A DNA stretch of 11,687 nt from positions 1 through 11,687 of the forward strand of contig JAJIRX010001020.1 of the NCBI GenBank assembly GCA_023853785.1, written 5' to 3'. The stretch comes from Psilocybe azurescens. Its lineage: Eukaryota; Basidiomycota; Agaricomycetes; Agaricales; Agrocybaceae. The notes under the pieces were generated by a model that made no database searches, was not told where the DNA came from, and worked only from the letters and a program-made list of their open reading frames with translations. The position numbers and the translations under genes were made by a program. Each line of letters begins with the position of its first letter. Position 1 is the stretch's first letter. Positions 1-6,432 of this stretch are shown here, in pieces.

Positions 1-1
1 T

Positions 2-148
2 GGGTTCATTGTATGCCCAGAATGTGATACACGTGTTGACTACGGCACCGGTGGGCTCAAAAACTTTGATCAGCATCTAGGAAAGAGTCATTGTCAGAAC
101 GCAAGACGAAACGTGACAAAGAAAGGAAAAAGACAAATATGTCACTAG
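2..148 (+). CDS. C-terminal end of a zinc-finger protein (partial)
   Basis: An open frame enters from the left edge at base 2 and runs 48 codons to a TAG at 146-148. It contains CPEC followed by a glycine-rich DYGTGG stretch, then NFDQHLGKSHC. This gives C-x2-C-x16-H with a further His or Cys five to six residues on, a plausible single zinc-binding unit. The tail after it is basic (ARRNVTKKGKR). I recall similar CPxC...YGTGG...H...C units in hypothetical proteins of basidiomycetes, but I cannot name the family. Nothing downstream in the same frame continues the protein, so this is the natural C terminus unless an intron starts near the end. Most of the gene lies outside the window. Function is unknown; nucleic-acid binding is only an inference from the finger. 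Confidence 0.55.
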   Translation, partial: GFIVCPECDTRVDYGTGGLKNFDQHLGKSHCQNARRNVTKKGKRQICH

Positions 149-242
149 TGTGAGGTATCAGCCGAGGCAGAGGAGCGTAGCATGTTGATGTCATATTACT
201 AATAATTACTATATTTGGAAGTGTGCCTGATTATGTGTGGGG

Positions 243-525
243 AGGAACCTAGGTGTACTTTACCTCCACCCATATTCCATGTGGAGTCCACCAACTCCAT
301 ACAGAAGTGGTGGACTCCACATGGACTCCATCTGGAACATATCCAAGTGTTCAGAAAGTTATCTTTGATAGGTGGAGTTCAGGTGGACTCCAGATGGACT
401 CTAGATGGACTTCAAGCAATTCCACTGAATCCAACTGGAGGCCAGGTGGAGGCCAGGTGGAGTGCAGGAGTGCAGGTGGAGTTCAATTAGAATCCACCTG
501 GACTCCATACCTGGTAACAATATTC
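243..525 (+). repeat. Dispersed TGGAGTCCAC-type repeat, copy 1
   Basis: The stretch consists mostly of near-palindromic words such as TGGAGTCCACC, TCCACATGGA and TGGACTCCA, spaced irregularly. Its left edge (ACTTTACCTCCACCCATATTCC and on into ATGTGGAGTCCACCAACTCC) matches the outer edges of the copies at 1870-2204 (reverse complement) and 11530-11687. The inner part has diverged into GGAGGCCAGGTGGAGTGCAGG-like variants. Open frames crossing it are an effect of the repeat. This is a non-coding dispersed family, possibly a MITE or a minisatellite-like element; clear terminal inverted repeats and target duplications were not resolved. Confidence 0.75.
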
Positions 526-910
526 CAGCTTAGGCCATCAGAGAAAGAGACTTATTGAATTTCACAAAGTCCAGCTATAGCCAGATTTAAATTGAATGTA
601 TTTTCTTAGAGTAAATTCATGTAAGAATGTATATAATATATTAAAAAACTATATACTACATTATTATCTACAATATTATCTACTAGCGAAGTTCATCACC
701 ACTGAAACATAAAAAAGATATAAAAATATATAAAACAAAAGAAATAAAAGAAAAACATACAAAACAGACGAAAAAAAAGGAGGCGAGGTACATAGTTGGT
801 TCAAATAAATATAGAAGCACATGAACATGAAAAAAAAAAAGAGAAAACGAGATAAAAAAAAAAAAAAGAAAAAAAGGGGCGAGAGGATGGCCGTGTCGCC
901 GTAGCCCCGC
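526..910. other. AT-rich, then A-rich tract without a supported gene
   Basis: From about 545 to 700 the sequence is AT-rich with no codon structure. From about 704 to 876 the plus strand is a nearly pure purine, A-rich tract with runs of 8 to 14 A, interrupted by G and a few C/T. The minus-strand open frame over it would encode a Phe/Ser-rich low-complexity peptide and is not credible. I see no gene here. Confidence 0.6.
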
Positions 911-1187
911 CGTACGCATTGTCATCGTTGTGGTGTCCATCGTACACGCTGTGGTGGCCTTTGTACACGCCGTGGTGGCTGTCGTACGCGTCCAGCGTGT
1001 CCGACGTTGTGCTGTGGTCCGCTGCGTCTGTCATACGCGCTGTCATCGTTGTCGTGGCTGTCATACACGTTGTTGTCGTTGTCGTGGCTGTCGTACGTGT
1101 TGTCGTTGTCGTTGTTGTGGCCGTCATACACGTCGTGGTCGTGGTTGTTGTGGCCGTTGTCGTTGTTGTCGCGGTCATGCAGTTGCC
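911..1187. repeat. GTN-rich minisatellite with a roughly 30-bp period
   Basis: The plus strand is built of GTC, GTT and GTG triplets with a recurring TCRTACRCG word starting near 940, 962, 982, 1031, 1061, 1091 and 1124. The intervals are about 20 to 49 bp, most often 30. Because of the triplet structure, several frames stay open on both strands: poly-Val on plus, poly-Thr and Asp/His/Asn-rich on minus. No frame shows domain-like content, so this is best read as a cryptic triplet minisatellite and not as a gene. Confidence 0.7.
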
Positions 1188-1740
1188 GCCATGGTCTGCA
1201 CGTGTTGGTGCGTCGCCGTCCGTACGTGTCCTGCATGCTGTCACCTATCGTTGTATCGTGACTCACGCACCGTCTTGTCGTTGTCGTCGGCCTACACAAA
1301 AAGGGGAGCGGTTAATGGCGGCGGCATGCGGAATTCGCGCTGACTTACCTGGGTTTACCTCGCTCCTCGCTCGCATCGCATCGCCGCTCCCTCCCCTCTC
1401 GCATTTGCATCGCCTCGTTTCGTTCTCCACCCGCCTCGCTCCGTCTCGTCTGCACTCACCTCCCTTCGCTTGCGGGTGTCTGTTTGTTCTTCGTCGGTCT
1501 CGGTTCGCGCGATGCGATGCGTGTCGGGTCGGGCTGGCATGGGCCTGGCTCCAACCGACGACGGCGAGGTGGGGGGCACGCACGACGGCGGCAGCGGGGT
1601 GGTGGTCGGAGGAAGAGGTGGGGTGGTGGAATAATAAACGGACCAACGTGGCATCAATAAGTCACATACATTGATGTTATTTGTCACTTGCCGAGAAATG
1701 CCGAGTAAATAGCCGTATTGGTATGTAGGCCATCAAAATT
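1188..1740. other. GC-rich, CTCG-rich stretch without a supported gene
   Basis: The segment is rich in CTCG, TCGC and CCTC words up to about 1510, then G-rich up to about 1630, and falls back to AT-rich sequence after 1635. Long open frames exist on both strands only because stop codons are rare in this composition. Their translations are Ser/Arg/Pro-rich without recognisable motifs. It may be a CpG-rich regulatory or satellite-like segment. I cannot assign a function. Confidence 0.5.
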
Positions 1741-1754
1741 TGTTGGACTACAAA

Positions 1755-1832
1755 GGCTCTATAGCTTAGTTGGTTTAACGTCAGTGTGCATTTCGGATGC
1801 CCCAAGTTCAATTCCTGTTGGTGCTTTTTTTT
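1755..1832 (+). pseudogene. Degenerate tRNA-like Pol III unit (tRNA-Arg-like pseudogene or SINE head)
   Basis: Bases 1755-1825 have tRNA length (71 nt). TAGCTTAGTTGG fits the A-box consensus and GTTCAATTC fits the B box. The ends GGCTCTA and TGGTGCT pair at six of seven positions counting wobbles. A loop TTTCGGA would carry anticodon TCG (Arg). The D stem and the T stem do not pair properly and the anticodon stem has a mismatch, so a working tRNA is unlikely. A run of eight T (1825-1832) follows at once, as a Pol III terminator would. The A/T tandem repeat just downstream resembles a SINE tail, so a tRNA-derived SINE is the main alternative. Confidence 0.6.
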
Positions 1833-1841
1833 ACATTATAA

Positions 1842-1869
1842 TAAAATATAAATAAAATATAAATAAAAT
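1842..1869 (+). repeat. 11-bp tandem A/T repeat
   Basis: The unit TAAAATATAAA is repeated about 2.5 times without a mismatch, directly after the tRNA-like unit and its T run and just before the repeat copy that ends at 2204. It could be a SINE-type simple tail or a plain microsatellite. Confidence 0.75.
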
Positions 1870-2204
1870 CGGGATCATCCTCCACCTGGAGTCCATTAGA
1901 AATTGACCCTGAAATAGTGTATTAGTGCTGATATACATGCTTTTTGAGTCAAACCCATATGGATTCCATATGGAGGATGTGAGACCAGAAAGTTCCACAT
2001 GGAGTCCACATGGAGTTCCACATCCTCCAATATCGGTCCACATGGAGAATGAGTGGATTCTGGCTGGACTCCATGTGGAGGCTCCACCTCTAAATGGCTG
2101 GGATATCTGCAAAAAAGTGTCACCAAACTCCACATGGAGTTCACCAACTCCATGCCGGAGTTGGTGGACTCCACATGGAATACCTGGGTGAGGGTAAAGA
2201 CCTC
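1870..2204 (-). repeat. Dispersed TGGAGTCCAC-type repeat, copy 2 (left arm of inverted pair)
   Basis: Bases 2012-2204 match the reverse complement of 11530-11687 almost base for base, including the unique stretch GATATCCCAGCCATTTAGAG and the edge GAGGTCTTTACCCTCACCC. The identity stops at 2204. Copy 2 holds about 40 bp that copy 3 lacks, and this extra piece is part of a strong hairpin: arms about 2128-2151 and 2157-2180, loop ATGCC, with the inner 10 bp pairing perfectly. The outward part (1870-2011) carries more words of the same type, such as TCCACCTGGAGTCCA and TCCACATGGAGTCCACATGG. Confidence 0.8.
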
Positions 2205-2208
2205 GTAC

Positions 2209-2253
2209 CTAGAGTTGGCCTTAGAAAAAAAATCGACCCCTGGTACTTTTTTT
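2209..2253 (-). other. Candidate Helitron 3' terminus (hairpin plus CTAG)
   Basis: Read on the minus strand, an A-run/T-run hairpin (GAAAAAAA pairing with TTTTTTTC across a loop of about 15 nt) is followed by 11 nt and then CTAG at 2212-2209. That is the layout of a Helitron 3' end: hairpin, 10-12 nt, CTRR. The stem is A/T only, weaker than usual. CTAGGT also occurs at the edge of repeat copy 1 (near 249), so it could belong to the repeat family. The next host base is G where T is usual. Confidence 0.3.
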
Positions 2254-2299
2254 CGATCCCAGCACCCCTGCCTAAATTCATTGTCGTATGTGCTAAAGG

Positions 2300-2628
2300 T
2301 TAGTAGATACATTGAAACGATTCCTGCGTTGTGTCCTTCCGAAAGTCTGCAAATGGGCAGGAGGTGAGTGGTTATTTAGCGCATTGTAATCATCTCACAT
2401 ACGTTTGCAGTTCCTTCAGGATACTCGTCACAGGAGGTGTTTTTACAATGTTAGCGCGACGCCTTCATAGCTAACATGTCTTCCAGTGTGTCATTCAACG
2501 GACGATAGGTAGTATCTGACGTTCTCCTTCAGATCCGACTGTTCCGTGGACTCAAGATGAGATGGGTAATGTTTTAGTTATTGGTGGCAAATTTTGGGAG
2601 ATCGAGGAAATCTGTACGCTCATGGAGG
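2300..2628 (+). CDS. Unknown spliced gene fragment, 5' part (possible captured cargo)
   Basis: Exon-like segments on the plus strand join in frame. Exon 1 (about 2302-2363) reads ...LKRFLRCVLPKVCKWAG. An intron (2364-2410) has GTGAGT, CTCAC and GCAG. Exon 2 (2411-2436) reads VPSGYSSQE. A second intron (2437-2486) has GTGTTT, GCTAAC and TTCCAG. An exon from 2487 then reads CVIQRTI and on to PTVPWTQDEMGN and VLVIGGKFWEIEEICTLMEG. Between those two parts lies either an in-frame TGA (2517-2519) or a 24-nt intron-like piece (2509-2532) with GTAGTA, CTGAC and CTTCAG. Frame choice in exon 1 is uncertain because a second frame is also open. I recognise no family. Codons stay open and protein-like over more than 30 residues in the last exon. 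The 5' end appears to be missing. Confidence 0.45.
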
Positions 2629-2843
2629 GTGTTTCTTCATATCCAATTCACAACTGAACTGAAACTAATGTATATATCTCATTTTGCTTGCCTATAATCT
2701 CTTCTATTTCTTTGAAAACACTATCGAACGTGAATGTATAAAATATGAATATATGTGCTATTAAAACCAGACCGTCATTTCATTCAGAAGAGAATGTGAG
2801 AAGAGAAACAACATCATAGTTTAGTTTATAGTATTGTGCACAG
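2629..2843 (+). other. Putative intron or non-coding gap between cargo exons
   Basis: AT-rich sequence starting with GTGTTT at 2629, with an ACTAAT-like branch site near 2664 and possible acceptor sites near 2771, 2789 and 2843. No convincing exon was found within it. A small exon after the acceptor near 2789 is possible. The phase of the exon before (1) and of the exon after (0) do not match, so at least one more exon or an indel must lie here if the two parts belong to one gene. Confidence 0.3.
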
Positions 2844-3087
2844 CTATTAGCATCGGAAGGAAAAAGTCCACGATGACAGTCAACATACTCCTTTGCATTT
2901 TACGAGCTTACGGGATATAGAGGTCAGTTTTTATTATCATTTTCGCATAAATTCGAAGGATGTATTAATATCTTAATTTCTTACAGACTCGGATTGCGGC
3001 GAAGTGCGGTGGCCTCCACCAAATGTCAATTGTAGATGCATGGAAACAATCAGTGAGCAGAACTTCATACAGCACCACATGAAGTAA
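2844..3087 (+). CDS. Unknown spliced gene fragment, 3' part with stop codon
   Basis: After an acceptor-like CACAG at 2839-2843 the plus strand reads LLASEGKSPR, a TGA at 2874-2876, then QSTYSFAFYELTGYR to 2922. A 64-bp intron (2923-2986, GTCAGT ... TTACAG) joins in phase to DSDCGEVRWPPPNVNC, then RCMETISEQNFIQHHMK and a TAA at 3085-3087. The spliced frame is protein-like and the intron signals are good. Its end lies 95 bp from the stop of the Helitron gene, so the two are convergent. Function unknown. The TGA could be a TGG-to-TGA change or may mark intron sequence with the exon starting at 2880. It could be the 3' end of the same gene as the segment at 2300-2628. Confidence 0.5.
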
Positions 3088-3182
3088 AGCTAAACAGCTG
3101 GTGGAATATGGCGTGAACAAAGCAGCATAGGTTTCTATCAGATTGGAGATAAAAATTTTCATGCAACACACGATACGATAAC

Positions 3183-4084
3183 TTATTCTCTGATATAGAT
3201 CGCGTACAATGCTTGTTTCGTACAGCCATCTTTGCTCAACGTACATAGCCAATCAGTGCAGTTAGATACGGCATTAACGTTGTACTCCTTAACACACGAA
3301 CTACCTGTAGCGATTCCATCATGGTACCAGATATCTCCATATTTATCCACAAAATGACTGGTGAATGCTGTTGGCCTCCGTATACAACTCCGGCAAGTCT
3401 ATAATCGGTATGGAATGAATCAGAACTGTAGCGCATCTGAAGGTCTACGTGGTATATGGGAGCAGTCAATTCAACTGTCATAATATATGGCAAGTGTTCT
3501 ATCTGGAACAATAGGCTCAATTTTCTGATATGTTGTGCTCGCAGACATGCAGGACAGTTTTTATTGGTCAGGCGGCTATTTTCAGTCATTTGCCAGCCCA
3601 GCTCCTCTGTTATCGAGGACAGTCTATCGGAAGATTCACAAAAAGTACCGTTTGTCGTCAGACTTACGAATTCACTGAAGTGCATGTTGATATGGCTGAA
3701 ATCGCAATGTTTGCATACGAGCAGCGATGTGCCACTAGTACGTGTTCCCATCAGCGCGCATGCTATATTATATATGACTGTTGATCTCACACCCATGGGA
3801 AACCCCTGAGGATTTCTGTTTCTCATGCATTCCCTGACTAGATCTCTGGCCTGCTCGAGTGTAAGTTCACCGTTGTTAAAACTTTCAAATCCCTGGCTAA
3901 GCATATCGAGAGTATCAGTGACATCTTTGAATCGTCTATGCCAGAGATGAGTGTTCTCCTTCCATACATTGTATACAATAGTGAATATTAAGTCATATCT
4001 GCAACTATAGTTCACAGAATCCCATACAGTGCCAATAGGTGCAATGCGCAGTTCTTCACCGACAAGTCCCAGATTTGATTTTTT
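3183..4084 (-). CDS. USP-like cysteine peptidase domain, C terminus of the Helitron protein (disrupted)
   Basis: The frame enters after an indel at the A6 run 4079-4084 and reads SNLGLVGEELRIAPIGTVWD, then SVNYSCRYDLIFTIVYNVW. This resembles the Cys box of ubiquitin-specific proteases, with the candidate nucleophile at 4001-4003. CKHC and CPAC (about 3555-3720) are a likely zinc-binding Cys4 knuckle, as in USP fingers. YRLAGVVYGGQQH follows and, after a one-base loss near 3364-3367, FTSHFVDKYGDIWYHDG. This resembles the USP His box (Y-x-L-x-G-V-V ... GHY) and the trailing W..hD. The frame ends at TAA 3183-3185. A peptidase role, for instance against ubiquitin-like tags on host or Rep proteins, is inference. 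OTU-type cysteine peptidases are known in some animal Helitron relatives. Confidence 0.65.
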
Positions 4085-4419
4085 GTTAGTCGATCGTTTT
4101 CTTGTCCAATGGATTGGGTCGATTGTGGCCTTTTTCTGGACTTGGACTTAAGATGGTAAGATCTAGCATTACTACTAGACCATGTCCCATCGTTTTCAAC
4201 AGGTTTGACCTTTATTTCCTGGTGCGTATGCCAGTGTAGGATGCCAGGTAGTTTCATTATCAGCGGACTTATTCCATAGCATAAATGCCCTCACTGTGGG
4301 GTTCCTCAAGGTATGATGAATTCCATCCGGTAAAAGACCGATATAGCGCAATCGTGTCACCTCATCCAAAACATTGAGTTCTCTGAACTCTTGCCGCAAG
4401 TACCCATTTATTCCTTTGG
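4085..4419 (-). CDS. Linker between Helitron helicase and peptidase (disrupted)
   Basis: After the helicase C terminus the frame shifts at the A6 run 4423-4428 and continues ITKGINGYLRQEFRELNV, then LDEVTRLRYIGLLPDGI and a WHPTLAYAPGN stretch. The pattern (R)QEFRELxxLDExTxLRYxGxLP is one I associate with the segment just behind PIF1 helicases of agaricomycete Helitrons. A second one-base shift between about 4196 and 4225 leads into a basic Ser/Lys/Arg-rich stretch (SNARSYHLKSKSRKRPQ), probably a flexible or nucleic-acid-binding linker. No catalytic motif is visible. Confidence 0.6.
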
Positions 4420-5998
4420 TTATTTTTTAGCGTCGACCTCACTCATGATTATAGTACCTTCAGCGCTAGAACTTCTGGATAGACACGTATAATACGCGTG
4501 ATCTTTACAGTGTTCTAAATGTACAACATTATAAAGTCTCATTTTGCCTTGAGAAGCATAATCCGTCATGGCAAAATTGGGGTGCATTAAAACTTGTTGA
4601 TGCTGTATACTTATATTTGCACCGGATTTAAGGGTACACATCACACAAGTAGACGTGCACGTAAGCGGAACAATGTTATCCGGAAGGTGAGGCAATCTAA
4701 CGGTCTGCGGAGGGTTGTTCAACTTTACGAACAGAGTGTCCAATACAGGCTTCCCAAACGGTCCCAGAGATGATTCCCAACCGACTACATTAGCCTCTTG
4801 ACCTTTCGTAATACACAATTTGGTTGCGTCGTTATTGCGTATCATAACGGGCATTCCGATGCATAACGAAAGCTTTGAAGCAACCTGCTCACTTGAACAA
4901 GGTGAACGTTTCCACAGGGCTTCCTGCAGCTTTGTAGACATCTTATAAGGTTTTTACCTCCAGATCTACTGACACGCCCTCTGTTTCTTCTCGGTGTGTT
5001 ACCTTCTTGCGTCCCAAGATTATCAATGGAATAAAAATGACTTAATGTTTGATTTGTATCTTTGGCAAAACGCGCAGCCCCTTGCTCATTAAACCTATCC
5101 TTTTGATTGTTCCAAGCAGTTATAACAGATACATTTCTGAACCTTTCATCTGATAACACATACATACCATTTTTAGATAGCTTCAACGCAACTCTGGAGT
5201 TCAAATAATCAATGTCGGCCTGAGTGCACGAAGGCGTAACGCATATTTTCCAAAGCAGTACGGAGTTTAGAGTCATTTTCTGACTGTGTTATCTGTCTCA
5301 TGTTTTGCTTCAGAATGACTACTGTTGTAAATTGATGCCAGAAAATCTTTCCTAAGGTAGCTTCTTGATCGCTAGGTCGCATGCGAGCGTCTTGAGTATT
5401 TTTGATTCCGGGGCTATAAAACAGAAGATTTCTGCCCAGCGGAAGCTGTGCAAAATCACCGGCGAGAATCATTGACATACCCCCAAATACGGTATCATTG
5501 TTGAATACTTGCAATAGTTGTTGACTGATGGCGAAAAGATCTCTAGATGACAACATAGATATTTCGTCGATAAAAATATACCGGACTCCTTGAAGTCTGG
5601 ACCTGACATCATTTATTATCAGCGCCTTCGTTTCTGGAGAAATCCTGTCCTTTATTGGAGCGAGAATGAATACCGAGTGCACTATGATATGTAGATCCGT
5701 TTAATAGAGCAGCTGCAGTGCCCGTGGGTGCCAGCACGATGAAACGGTGAGATTCTCCACGCATTTTGAACATCTTAACGACTGCTTTGATGACTTGACT
5801 CTTACCAGTCCCGCCCATCCCACCTAGATGCATTCACAACTGATCAGGTGCCAAAGAACTCGCGTGATTTGCTATTATGCGGAAAGCTCTTTCTTGCTCC
5901 TCATTCAAGGTAAATTGAACCACTATTCTGTCAACTGCATCATTCTGTTCCTGAATGTTTGCTCTATAGGATCTTAAAAGATAATCTGAAGACAACAC
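4420..5998 (-). CDS. PIF1-type SF1 DNA helicase domain of the Helitron (disrupted)
   Basis: Starting after the interrupting segment, the frame reads VLSSDYLLRSYRANIQEQND and then VVQFTLNEEQERAFRIIANH, the Q-motif-like start of PIF1 helicases. Walker A is GGMGGTGKS (about 5798-5824), motif Ia is VLAPTGTAAALLNGSTYHSA, Walker B is FIDEISML (Asp at 5566-5568) and motif III is GDFAQLPLG (about 5435-5460). QNMRQ follows. The C-terminal half has GMPVMIRNNDATKLCITKGQ, TDYASQGKMR and YTCLSRSSS, matching motifs IV-VI. Breaks are a TGA at 5834-5836 just before Walker A, and one-base shifts near 5644-5650, 5231-5234 and 4951-4955. The enzyme unwinds the nicked strand during rolling-circle transfer. All catalytic motifs are present, so the ancestor was active. 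Confidence 0.88.
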
Positions 5999-6432
5999 CT
6001 AACCTGTTACGGACACTTTATTTTCTTTTTGCTTTTCCTTTCTCTTTTCTTTTCTTTTCCCTTTTCTTTGTCATCCATCACATCATTGATACATCATCGT
6101 ATGTTCTGATGAACTTTGCTTTCCATCATATCTACGAAACTCCATCATATATTTGATGGACTTTCACTTCTATCTTTTATGATACATCTTTCGATGAACA
6201 CTTGATCTGTTTCCTCTATTCTTATATACATCTGCTGATGAACATTCAAACTTGTTTCAACTTGCTGTGCGGTTCATAGTATTTATACCAGGAAGGATCC
6301 ACTGTATTCTTTAGCTAGTTCTTGAGAATCTAATCTCCTCTTACTCGATACCGCTTGAACTCGCTGTTCTTGACTACTTGACTGTCGGCTTTATCCACGC
6401 ACGTGAATATAAGCTTGAAGTCATAACATAAC
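5999..6432 (-). other. Segment interrupting the Rep-helicase gene: phase-0 intron or insertion
   Basis: On the minus strand the coding frame ends ...SRENE followed by GTTATG, and resumes after ...GGTTAG with VLSSDYLL, in the same phase, so removal of 434 bp restores the frame. Against an ordinary intron, the length is large for a fungus and the acceptor side is purine-rich, not pyrimidine-rich. The plus strand holds a TTTTC-type tract (about 6018-6070) and four degenerate units beginning GATGAAC or GATGGAC at 6108, 6155, 6193 and 6237. TAACCT occurs at both edges (6000-6005 and 6429-6434), as a target duplication would. A plus-strand open frame here (Phe-rich) is not credible. Confidence 0.6.

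Noticed and set aside
243..525. Repeated short words as a CRISPR array
   Set aside because: Unit length and spacing are irregular, there are no unique spacers, and the setting is eukaryotic.
919..1674. Plus-strand 251-codon open frame
   Set aside because: It crosses a triplet minisatellite and a stop-poor GC-rich stretch; the translation is poly-Val and then Arg/Ser/Pro-rich, with no motif.
801..1687. Minus-strand open frames (poly-Thr, Asp/His-rich and Pro/Arg-rich)
   Set aside because: Same compositional cause; several frames are open at once on both strands.
1755..1825. Functional tRNA-Arg(TCG)
   Set aside because: D and T stems do not form and the anticodon stem has a mismatch; kept as a tRNA-like pseudogene.
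1831..2367. Open frames on both strands over the repeat copy ending at 2204
   Set aside because: Translations only repeat the TGGAGTCCAC words (STWSPHG, VDSTW). Only the last part past about 2300 may belong to a real exon.
2448..2477. 8-bp hairpin ATGTTAGC/GCTAACAT as a Helitron 3' hairpin
   Set aside because: No CTRR follows within about 10-12 nt on the minus strand, and it overlaps a good plus-strand intron branch site.
3236..5833. Seven separate small minus-strand genes
   Set aside because: They continue each other's conserved helicase and peptidase motifs after one-base shifts, so they are parts of one gene.
5959..6156. Plus-strand Phe-rich frame with a membrane-like look
   Set aside because: Comes from a TTTTC tract in the interrupting segment; no other support.
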